Origin: Anabaena sp051781005
Lineage (GTDB): Bacteria > Cyanobacteriota > Cyanobacteriia > Cyanobacteriales > Nostocaceae
DNA length: 64,000 nt
Direction: 5' to 3'
NCBI RefSeq assembly: GCF_051781005.1
Contig: NZ_JBPWOA010000017.1
Location: forward strand, 186,001-250,000
A program made the translations under genes and the position numbers. Within the stretch, counting starts at the first letter, position 1. Each line of letters begins with the position of its first letter. The notes under the pieces were generated by a model. It made no database searches. It saw only the letters and a list, made by a program, of their open reading frames with translations, and had not been told where the DNA came from. Below are positions 26,300-33,742 of this stretch, one piece after another.

Positions 26300-27808
26300 T
26301 TAAGTTATTGCTTGGTGATAAATCTCGTACAGATGTCCGTCTGGAGATAGTTCTTGGAATATTTTCGGCTCGAGCGATCGCATTTTACCATCAATGGAAT
26401 TTTTAAAGAATTCTGGGCTTTCCCACTGGGCATAGTTGATAACTCTAGTACCATCTAAACTTCTGTGGAGAGTGGAGGAGATAAAACCTGGTTGGTGCTT
26501 GACATGGTTTTCCATGTAATCAACAATGCTACTTAAAAGCTCTTTTTGTTTCCATGTTTCGACTTCAAACACAACAATTACTGGAAACACTTGAGAAGTC
26601 TTTTGCTTATCCAGAGAAACAGCTTTACCCGCAGCTTCACCCCAAGGTGTCATATCTGCATACACGCGCCATTCACTTACCTTATTGCCCCGCATCCGAT
26701 AAATATCGCAACAGGCTACTACCACGTGTTTCTTACTGCCCACCATTTCATATTTAGCATCCATTTCTATGGTGATGATGTCTGGTTCTATCCAGATTTT
26801 CCGGGCATCATGACCATAAAACTTAGCGGTAGTTTTAAAGGTGTGTTTAAAGAAGTCTACAACTGCATTTGGTCCATACATTGGCTCACCTGAACCTACT
26901 TTATAAAATAGGTCATCTGTCAGGTAAGTTTTGACTTTTTCCCAATCTTCAGCCATGATTGCTGCTGATAGTTCACCAACGGCTTGTAACTGTTCTGATG
27001 GCATTTCCATATTACCCTCTATAGGCCACTTGGGTCCGGCAATTGACCATTTAGGAATATATCCTTGAGCTACTCTTTGTTTACCTTCTGGATGTTCGGC
27101 AAAATGTCTTCTCATTGTGCCAGGAGCAAGTATTTGCTGTCCTTTGCTGACTGTCAGTACAGAAGCAGATTCAGGAACGGGAATTGTGGGATCAAATACA
27201 GGATTTACATCCATGAAAATCCGCAATTCACTGAATTTATCTCCCTGAACTCGGAAGATGTCAAAACAAGGAAGTGAAACAACTGAGCCATCTTTGCGCC
27301 AGTATGTTACATCCATTTCTACGAATACCGCGTCTCCTTCTTCCCAGATCATTTTGATCTCATGGTATACGGCATTAATTTGACTGAAGAAAGCATCGGC
27401 TGATTTTTTGATCGATTCCTTATCTAAACAGACATCAAAGTTACCAAATTGATAAACTGGTGTGTCGGTAAAGAAAGTAATGAAACCTTCAGCATCAAAA
27501 GCTTCACCTCTGGAAAACAGACGTTTTACTAAATCTGTATTAGTTCCAGAAATGCTTTCTATACTGGAAGTTTCGGCGTTATCATTTGCTCCTTGTGCCA
27601 TTAACTCACCCATCATTGACTGCACAACTTGGCCAAAAACTATATGGACTTTACCAAGTGCTGATGCTAATTCTTCTTTGCTTAATTCATAGCCGTTTTC
27701 CCTAGCAATTTTTACAAACTGTTCAGCCGTATCAGCAGAATGCAGTTGCTGTTGTAGATTGGGTTGATCAAAAGCTGCTTGTAATAGATCTATTACTTTA
27801 TGTGACAT
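26300..27808 (-). CDS. Mosaic protein: Nif11 + two SnoaL/NTF2-like + ABM domains
   Basis: A 502-residue protein. Residues 1-60 match the Nif11 leader-peptide domain (FVKIARENGYELSKEELASAL). Residues about 88-205 and 270-390 are two SnoaL/NTF2-like folds (GTNTDLVKRLFSRGEAF; WEKVKTYLTDDLFY). Residues about 403-499 resemble an antibiotic-biosynthesis monooxygenase (ABM) domain (HQPGFISSTLHRSLDGTRVI). The second NTF2 domain is nearly identical in DNA to that of the next upstream gene. No double-Gly cleavage site followed by a Cys/Ser/Thr-rich core is present, so this is not a RiPP precursor. The gene starts 25 bases after the 1054-codon gene. Its function is unknown; cofactor-free oxidation or cyclisation of a small aromatic is possible. 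Confidence 0.85.
   Translation of the reverse strand: MSHKVIDLLQAAFDQPNLQQQLHSADTAEQFVKIARENGYELSKEELASALGKVHIVFGQVVQSMMGELMAQGANDNAETSSIESISGTNTDLVKRLFSRGEAFDAEGFITFFTDTPVYQFGNFDVCLDKESIKKSADAFFSQINAVYHEIKMIWEEGDAVFVEMDVTYWRKDGSVVSLPCFDIFRVQGDKFSELRIFMDVNPVFDPTIPVPESASVLTVSKGQQILAPGTMRRHFAEHPEGKQRVAQGYIPKWSIAGPKWPIEGNMEMPSEQLQAVGELSAAIMAEDWEKVKTYLTDDLFYKVGSGEPMYGPNAVVDFFKHTFKTTAKFYGHDARKIWIEPDIITIEMDAKYEMVGSKKHVVVACCDIYRMRGNKVSEWRVYADMTPWGEAAGKAVSLDKQKTSQVFPVIVVFEVETWKQKELLSSIVDYMENHVKHQPGFISSTLHRSLDGTRVINYAQWESPEFFKNSIDGKMRSLEPKIFQELSPDGHLYEIYHQAIT
26650..26980. repeat. 331-bp near-identical repeat, copy A (second NTF2 domain)
   Basis: It aligns without gaps at an offset of 1201 bases to 27851-28181, with only a few mismatches. 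It encodes the second NTF2-like domain of the 502-residue protein. Confidence 0.85.
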
Positions 27809-27833
27809 AACTATTCTCCTAAATTATTTCAGT

Positions 27834-30800
27834 TCAGTTTTGCCACGGGGTCATATCTGCATAAACCCGCCATTCATTGACCTTATTTCCCCGCATCCGA
27901 TATATATCGCAACAGGCTACTACTACGTGTTTCTTACTGCCCACCATTTCATATTTAGCGTCCATTTCTATGGTGATGATGTCTGGTTCTATCCAGATTT
28001 TCCGGGCATCGTGACCATAAAACTTAGCGGTAGTTTTAAAGGTGTGTTTAAAGAAGTCTACAACTGCATTTGGTCCATACATTGGCTCACCTGAACCTAC
28101 TTTATAAAACAGGTCATCTGTCAGGTAAGTTTTGACTTTTTCCCAATCTTCAGCCATGATTGCTGCTGATAGTTCACCAACTGCTGTTAATTGTGCTGAG
28201 GAAGCGGGGGTATTTTCAGCACCGATAGGCCATTTTGGTCCAGCAATTGACCATTTGGGAACAAATCCTTGGGATACTCTTTCTTTACCTTCAGGATGTT
28301 CAGCAAAATGTCTCCTCATTGTGTCGGGAGGAAGCATTTTCTGTCCTTTGCTAACTGTCAACACAGAAGCAGATTGAGGTACAAAGATTGTGGGATTAAA
28401 GACGGGATTCACATCCATGAAAATCCGCAGTTCGCTGAATTTATCCCCTTCAACTCGAAAGATGTCACTACAAGGAAGTGATATGACTGAGCCATCTTTA
28501 CGCCAATAGAGGACATCCATTTCGACAAAGACGACATTTCCGACTTCCCAAATCATTTTGATTTCGTGGTAAACCGCATCAATTTGACTGAAGAAAGCAT
28601 CGGCTGACTTTTTGATAGCTTCTTTATTCAAACAGACATCGAAGTTACCAAATTGATAAACTGGTGTGTCGGTAAAGAAAGTAATGAAACCTTCGGAATC
28701 AAAAGCTTCTCCTCTGGAGAATAATCGCTTTACTAAGTCTGTATTGGTGCCGGGGAATTTTTTGGACATGGAGATAGTTCCATTATTGGTTGCTTTTAAA
28801 TTGCCAGAGGTGTGATTTTGCATCTGGGCAATTTGAGGATGTTTGCCGTTTCCTGTGTGATTGAAGTTGGTAACTATTGCTTCTGGAAATGTAAATGTAG
28901 TGCCGTTGGCTTGGTTATATTCTGCCATTCCTTGTTGGAAGCTGGTTTTAACTTTACGGGTAACTTGGTTAAATTCCAATTGTTCCCCATTTGGTCCTTT
29001 GCAGTAGAACAAAGACCAACCTTCCATTGGGTCATGACTCCAGTCTATTTCTGGTTCACCCGCTGCTAAAGACTCTGGTTCATTCCAAAATTTAAAAGAA
29101 TTATATCTGAGTGCAACTTCTCTTCTTTCGGCTTCAGATTTGACGTTAACAACTCGGTTACAAACGACGTTTGTCATTCCCCGCTTGTGACATTCTGCTT
29201 CTAACATATTGGCAAAAACATTCAAGTCAACGCCTTCTTTAACGTTGAAGGAAATGTGCATGGCATTGATTTTGCCAATGTGAGAAGAACTGCTGGGAAC
29301 TGAAGCATGAGAGGCATTAGGTTTACCCGCTTCGCGGAAGTAGATTAGTTCTACCGCAGTGTTACCAAAGGAAATAAATTTGACATCTAATGCGTCTTCT
29401 TTGCCGCTTCTCAGTTGGGGAATAGGCAGGTTTTTCGGTTCTATACCTTTAGCGATCGCATCTAGTTCTTCTTGTTGAAAAAGAGTATTTTGAATGACAT
29501 CACCCACTAACTCATTTTCACCGACTACTAATTTCCCTCCTAATACTTCTGTGTAAAATTCGAGGGATTGACTCATGTCATGAACTGTCACACCAACGTG
29601 TTGAACGCCTTGCAACAAATGACCTAAACCAGAAGTAGCTAAGGCGCTATTTTTTAGATCAGTTTGACCATTATTGATTAAACCTTTTCCGTTAGTTTGC
29701 GCCCCAACCATCAAGGACAAAATATCATCTTTGATTTGATTAGTCGCACCAATTTTATTAATCAATTCTGCTACTTTGGCACTGCGTTGACCAGCGAGGG
29801 TCATCTGAGCATCGTAAACAAATGTATAAGCTGTTCTTTCAGGAAATGGTTGGATTTGTTTAATGTATTTAGCTGCATCTTTTACTGCTGTTAAATACTC
29901 AGCAGATGCAAAAAATTTCTCTCTTTCCAAATGATTAGCAAAGGCAATTTCATAAGCTGCATGATATTGCTTTTCTGCTGGTTCATAATGACCAACTCCT
30001 GCTGCATCTGGACGAGAATTATCTACTGCTTCAAATAGATGCAATCGGAATTTAAGGACGGAATCACTACTGCTAACTTTGGGGGCAAAAGTTTCTGTTA
30101 AATAACGACGAAAAGCTTCTGTACTTGCGCCATTGGCTTTTTTCACCATGACGTGAAATTTGATTACACCTGTTTCACCGTTGGGATCACCGGTGGGAAT
30201 TCTATCTACATAAGTAATCGAATTCCCAGGACTGCTGTTGTAACCGATGGCTTTACGAAATAGGTTGTGTTCATCATCCATCAGAATGGCAGAAGCTGTG
30301 AACCATGTCTGACGATCTGCAACACTTGCAAATGTTAATTCTGCAATGCCATCGAAGTTATCTTCTGAGTCCCAGGTGTAGTCTAAGCCGGGAATATCGG
30401 GACAGAAGCCACCTTGGTTATGAGCTACATGAAACTGCCAATATTGATATTGTCCAGGTAATCTGGCACAAACTGGCCCGTGTACGTCTTTCCAATAGTT
30501 ATCAAAAAGCTCTAAAGAGATTCCTTGTCTTTTCCAAAGGAGTACATAAAAGGCTACTTTTCCTTTTTGATCCCGTGCTGAATAATCGGCTGTTATTGCC
30601 TTTTGATTCGTTGTCAGCATTTCTGCTATCCTTGGTGTGCTATTGACATGATCCAAAATCAAATTCAGGTTAGCAAAGCAAGCAGCGACTTTATTAAATC
30701 CCGCATAAACACAGAGGAACAACAGCAGTTCTTCAATTTCTGCGCGGGTTGCGCCTTGCTGGAGAGCCATTTTTACATGAGCAGCGAAGGGGTTTCCAGG

Positions 30801-30998
30801 ACCTCTATGATCCTGATTGACAACATCAATGGCGATGGTAATCAGAGCCTTAGTTTTTTGATCAATTAACGGTAAACCCCAAGCTTCACCTGCTACCCGA
30901 ATGACAAAATCACCAAACTTAGGATTAATTTGTTTTAAACCCTGTTGCAGTTCAGGGTCATCCAAAACCGCGTTTTTGTACACTCGCTCCTGTTCCAT
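27834..30998 (-). CDS. Giant mosaic protein: CMD + EthD x2 + VOC + SnoaL/NTF2 x2
   Basis: A 1054-residue protein built from small-molecule enzyme domains. Residues 1-118 are a carboxymuconolactone decarboxylase-like (CMD) domain about 80% identical to the stand-alone CMD protein at 32929-33270. Residues about 134-262 and 275-406 are EthD-like ferredoxin folds (LFDNYWKDVHGPVCARLPG). Residues about 450-690 hold a VOC/glyoxalase-type domain (LQGVQHVGVTVHDMSQSLEF). Residues about 752-865 and 935-1054 are SnoaL/NTF2-like domains. The CMD part has no CxxC pair, so peroxidase activity is unlikely. It starts two bases after the stop of the 518-codon gene, implying translational coupling. Function unknown; a multi-step tailoring or detoxifying enzyme is an inference. 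Confidence 0.85.
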   Translation of the reverse strand: MEQERVYKNAVLDDPELQQGLKQINPKFGDFVIRVAGEAWGLPLIDQKTKALITIAIDVVNQDHRGPGNPFAAHVKMALQQGATRAEIEELLLFLCVYAGFNKVAACFANLNLILDHVNSTPRIAEMLTTNQKAITADYSARDQKGKVAFYVLLWKRQGISLELFDNYWKDVHGPVCARLPGQYQYWQFHVAHNQGGFCPDIPGLDYTWDSEDNFDGIAELTFASVADRQTWFTASAILMDDEHNLFRKAIGYNSSPGNSITYVDRIPTGDPNGETGVIKFHVMVKKANGASTEAFRRYLTETFAPKVSSSDSVLKFRLHLFEAVDNSRPDAAGVGHYEPAEKQYHAAYEIAFANHLEREKFFASAEYLTAVKDAAKYIKQIQPFPERTAYTFVYDAQMTLAGQRSAKVAELINKIGATNQIKDDILSLMVGAQTNGKGLINNGQTDLKNSALATSGLGHLLQGVQHVGVTVHDMSQSLEFYTEVLGGKLVVGENELVGDVIQNTLFQQEELDAIAKGIEPKNLPIPQLRSGKEDALDVKFISFGNTAVELIYFREAGKPNASHASVPSSSSHIGKINAMHISFNVKEGVDLNVFANMLEAECHKRGMTNVVCNRVVNVKSEAERREVALRYNSFKFWNEPESLAAGEPEIDWSHDPMEGWSLFYCKGPNGEQLEFNQVTRKVKTSFQQGMAEYNQANGTTFTFPEAIVTNFNHTGNGKHPQIAQMQNHTSGNLKATNNGTISMSKKFPGTNTDLVKRLFSRGEAFDSEGFITFFTDTPVYQFGNFDVCLNKEAIKKSADAFFSQIDAVYHEIKMIWEVGNVVFVEMDVLYWRKDGSVISLPCSDIFRVEGDKFSELRIFMDVNPVFNPTIFVPQSASVLTVSKGQKMLPPDTMRRHFAEHPEGKERVSQGFVPKWSIAGPKWPIGAENTPASSAQLTAVGELSAAIMAEDWEKVKTYLTDDLFYKVGSGEPMYGPNAVVDFFKHTFKTTAKFYGHDARKIWIEPDIITIEMDAKYEMVGSKKHVVVACCDIYRMRGNKVNEWRVYADMTPWQN
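27851..28181. repeat. 331-bp near-identical repeat, copy B (second NTF2 domain)
   Basis: Partner of 26650-26980. It encodes the last NTF2-like domain of the 1054-residue protein. The encoded residues differ at very few positions. Confidence 0.85.
29782..30599. repeat. 818-bp near-identical direct repeat, copy 1 (tandem EthD)
   Basis: It aligns without gaps at an offset of 1937 bases to 31719-32536. I found a single mismatch (GCATCGTAA versus GCATTGTAA near 29807). Similarity ends abruptly on both sides. It encodes residues 134-406 of the 1054-residue protein. Confidence 0.9.
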
Positions 30999-31000
30999 TA

Positions 31001-32557
31001 TTAAGCGGTGGTAATCAAGGTCAATAATTCCTGAGCCGCAAAAACATCACGATAGAAAGTTAGTTGTTCAGTCTTCAAATAGCAAGCACCACGATGACCA
31101 CGACGCACCCAAGTTACATTACCTTTGGCAAGAGTTTCGTTGGTTTCATCATCCACACACTTCCATTCAAAGTAAGTATGTTCACCAAAAAACATGACAA
31201 TAGGCCAGCACATTGTCACTCCTGGTTGAGCAATTAATGCCCACCAATGTTTTTCTCTTTCTTTTTGTTGTTCTAACCCTTGGTATGGTCCATCCTGACA
31301 AAAATAAACTAGATCATCACGATATTCTCCAGTTAAAATATCGCCTCTTCCTTGTCTTAAGGCTTCACAATGGGTAGGCCACCAATCTCTGTTTTCTTGT
31401 TCAATTTGCGCGAGGGTGTAATAAGGACCAATTTCTGGGAGTTTTGGTTCTTTCATGGCAACAATTCTTTCTGCATCCTCGATCAGTTTTTTAGCTACAT
31501 AAGGAGTCACTAAACCGGGGCGAGAATAATCTGCTGATAAGCCAGTATAATAATTTGTTCTCTTTTTCGTTGCTTTTGGTTGACTTTGGCTGGCTTGGGA
31601 AGAAGAAAATCCGTTAGTTTGTTGACTGTAAAGAGTTTGATTTAGCATGAGAGATTCTATGTCTTCTTGAAGTTGATTAACTGCGCCAATTTCGGTGATC
31701 AGTTCTGCTACTGAGGAACTGCGTTGACCAGCGAGGGTCATCTGAGCATTGTAAACAAATGTATAAGCTGTTCTTTCAGGAAATGGTTGGATTTGTTTAA
31801 TGTATTTAGCTGCATCTTTTACTGCTGTTAAATACTCAGCAGATGCAAAAAATTTCTCTCTTTCCAAATGATTAGCAAAGGCAATTTCATAAGCTGCATG
31901 ATATTGCTTTTCTGCTGGTTCATAATGACCAACTCCTGCTGCATCTGGACGAGAATTATCTACTGCTTCAAATAGATGCAATCGGAATTTAAGGACGGAA
32001 TCACTACTGCTAACTTTGGGGGCAAAAGTTTCTGTTAAATAACGACGAAAAGCTTCTGTACTTGCGCCATTGGCTTTTTTCACCATGACGTGAAATTTGA
32101 TTACACCTGTTTCACCGTTGGGATCACCGGTGGGAATTCTATCTACATAAGTAATCGAATTCCCAGGACTGCTGTTGTAACCGATGGCTTTACGAAATAG
32201 GTTGTGTTCATCATCCATCAGAATGGCAGAAGCTGTGAACCATGTCTGACGATCTGCAACACTTGCAAATGTTAATTCTGCAATGCCATCGAAGTTATCT
32301 TCTGAGTCCCAGGTGTAGTCTAAGCCGGGAATATCGGGACAGAAGCCACCTTGGTTATGAGCTACATGAAACTGCCAATATTGATATTGTCCAGGTAATC
32401 TGGCACAAACTGGCCCGTGTACGTCTTTCCAATAGTTATCAAAAAGCTCTAAAGAGATTCCTTGTCTTTTCCAAAGGAGTACATAAAAGGCTACTTTTCC
32501 TTTTTGATCCCGTGCTGAATAATCGGCTGTTATTGCGTTATTAATTACTGAAAGCAT
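31001..32557 (-). CDS. Mosaic protein: EthD x2 + SnoaL/NTF2-like domain
   Basis: A 518-residue protein. Residues 8-280 are the same tandem EthD pair as in the 1054-residue neighbour, and this part is almost identical in DNA. A linker rich in Ser, Gln and Lys follows (about 310-345). Residues about 379-518 form a SnoaL/NTF2-like domain (GEYRDDLVYFCQDGPYQG; MFFGEHTYFEWKCVDDETN), distinct in sequence from the NTF2 domains of the other genes. EthD proteins support degradation of ethers and related small organics, and SnoaL folds act as polyketide cyclases or isomerases. The substrate is unknown. Confidence 0.85.
   Translation of the reverse strand: MLSVINNAITADYSARDQKGKVAFYVLLWKRQGISLELFDNYWKDVHGPVCARLPGQYQYWQFHVAHNQGGFCPDIPGLDYTWDSEDNFDGIAELTFASVADRQTWFTASAILMDDEHNLFRKAIGYNSSPGNSITYVDRIPTGDPNGETGVIKFHVMVKKANGASTEAFRRYLTETFAPKVSSSDSVLKFRLHLFEAVDNSRPDAAGVGHYEPAEKQYHAAYEIAFANHLEREKFFASAEYLTAVKDAAKYIKQIQPFPERTAYTFVYNAQMTLAGQRSSSVAELITEIGAVNQLQEDIESLMLNQTLYSQQTNGFSSSQASQSQPKATKKRTNYYTGLSADYSRPGLVTPYVAKKLIEDAERIVAMKEPKLPEIGPYYTLAQIEQENRDWWPTHCEALRQGRGDILTGEYRDDLVYFCQDGPYQGLEQQKEREKHWWALIAQPGVTMCWPIVMFFGEHTYFEWKCVDDETNETLAKGNVTWVRRGHRGACYLKTEQLTFYRDVFAAQELLTLITTA
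31719..32536. repeat. 818-bp near-identical direct repeat, copy 2 (tandem EthD)
   Basis: Partner of 29782-30599. It encodes residues 8-280 of the 518-residue protein. Near-identity including third codon positions points to very recent duplication or gene conversion. Confidence 0.9.
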
Positions 32558-32928
32558 TATTGCTGTCCTTTTTCCACCATGACTTAATTTTTGTTGATGT
32601 TACTTTGATGAAAATAAAGACTCAATCAAACTTGAGGACAATCAAGATTTTTAAATCAAGCGATCGCCTATATTGTTGCAGGTTTATTATCTACCATCTG
32701 GATAGAGGTAGAAGGTCTGCAAAATATTATTCAGCGACAAGGTTCAACTTGTTTAATGCAATTGTCTCAAATTTACAATAACTTGGAGTGTCTGTTCCTT
32801 TAGCTCACTTTATCTTTATAGAAAAACGGGAGTTGATTTTTCTGTAAATATGCGTATTACCGTACCTCAGTAATTTCACTTTTTCAACTACAAATCAAGA
32901 TTAGTAGATTCCGGAATCACACCCAAAA
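32558..32928. other. Intergenic region inside the minus-strand array
   Basis: This 371-base gap between the CMD gene and the 518-codon gene has no recognisable gene or repeat apart from a HIP1 site near 32660. It is long enough for a separate promoter for the mosaic genes. Confidence 0.5.
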
Positions 32929-33270
32929 TTATTTTCCCAAGATTTCATTTAAAGCGCCAAAGCAACCTGCTACTTTATTAAATCCTGCATAAGCACAAAG
33001 GAACAACAAAAGTTCTTCAATTTCTTCACGAGTTGCACCCTGCTTGAGAGCCATATTAACGTGAGCGCCAAAAGGGCTTCCTGGTCCTGCTTGTCCTTGG
33101 TTGACTACATCCACCGCAATTGTAATCAGGGCTTTGGTTTTTTGGTCAATTAATGGTAGTCCCCAAGCTTCACCTGCTACTCGCGTGACAAAATCACCAA
33201 ATTTGGGATTTATCTGTTTTAAACCCTCTTGAAGTTCTAAATCATCTAAAACGGCATTTTCATACTTCAT
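32929..33270 (-). CDS. Carboxymuconolactone decarboxylase (CMD) family protein
   Basis: A 113-residue all-helical CMD/AhpD-like protein with the family core FGAHVNMALKQGATREEIEE and YAGFNKV. The AhpD CxxC pair is missing, so it is closer to gamma-carboxymuconolactone decarboxylases or uncharacterised relatives. It is the first gene of the long minus-strand array. It is the stand-alone version of the N-terminal domain of the 1054-residue protein. A CMD gene also belongs to the Synechocystis icfG cluster as I recall it. Confidence 0.9.
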   Translation of the reverse strand: MKYENAVLDDLELQEGLKQINPKFGDFVTRVAGEAWGLPLIDQKTKALITIAVDVVNQGQAGPGSPFGAHVNMALKQGATREEIEELLLFLCAYAGFNKVAGCFGALNEILGK

Positions 33271-33742
33271 AGCTTGATTTTTCCTTCATTATCTTGGTAT
33301 TTATCAACTATGTAACTATTAAGAGTTACAATCATTCTTTTGTAGTCAGAAATCAAGATTTGTTACCCCCATCAGGATTTCTACTGGATTTTGAGTTTTA
33401 TTTTCAAGTTAGGTCTGACCTTTAGCCAATATACAGCATAAACTCAAAACATTAGAATTTCGTTTCCTCTATCAATATGTATATTTACTACCATAGATTG
33501 GCATGAGTTTATTTTCCCTAACTAGGATTTTAATAACTTTTTACATAGACGAAATATCAAGTTTCAATGATTGAACCAGATATACGTATTTGGTAGTTAA
33601 TGTCAATCTGTCAGTAGAAGTTAATTTGATGCATAAATTTAGATTAATTTAACATTCAAGATTAAAGTTACACTAATCTAGATAGATCACTGACTTCTGT
33701 GAGAAGTTGGTGATCTTGGTTGAGCTACTGATAAGGAAGTAG
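33271..33742. other. Intergenic region upstream of the 16-kb array
   Basis: A 472-base gap with no gene. It should contain the promoter of the CMD-first array near 33271-33400. It also holds the hairpin at 33685-33715 downstream of the porin gene. Confidence 0.55.
33685..33715 (-). terminator. Hairpin downstream of the porin gene
   Basis: GATCAC-TG-ACTTCT pairs with AGAAGT-TG-GTGATC around a GTG loop, giving 14 pairs including two G-U. It starts 28 bases after the porin stop on the minus strand. No clear T-run follows, so termination strength is uncertain. Confidence 0.6.

Noticed and set aside
26300..27808. RiPP precursor reading of the Nif11-headed gene
   Set aside because: The Nif11 part is followed by 440 residues of enzyme-like domains; there is no Gly-Gly site with a short core.
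30305..32544. Two identical plus-strand frames opposite the mosaic genes
   Set aside because: They are antisense shadows of the duplicated EthD region and are identical only because the DNA is duplicated.
9382..33270. Genomic island running from tRNA-Thr through the mosaic genes
   Set aside because: No second copy of the tRNA 3' end is visible, and housekeeping genes (rph, pgl) fill the interval.
33685..33715. Riboswitch or attenuator
   Set aside because: The hairpin is downstream of the porin stop and simple in shape; a transcript-end structure is the simpler reading.
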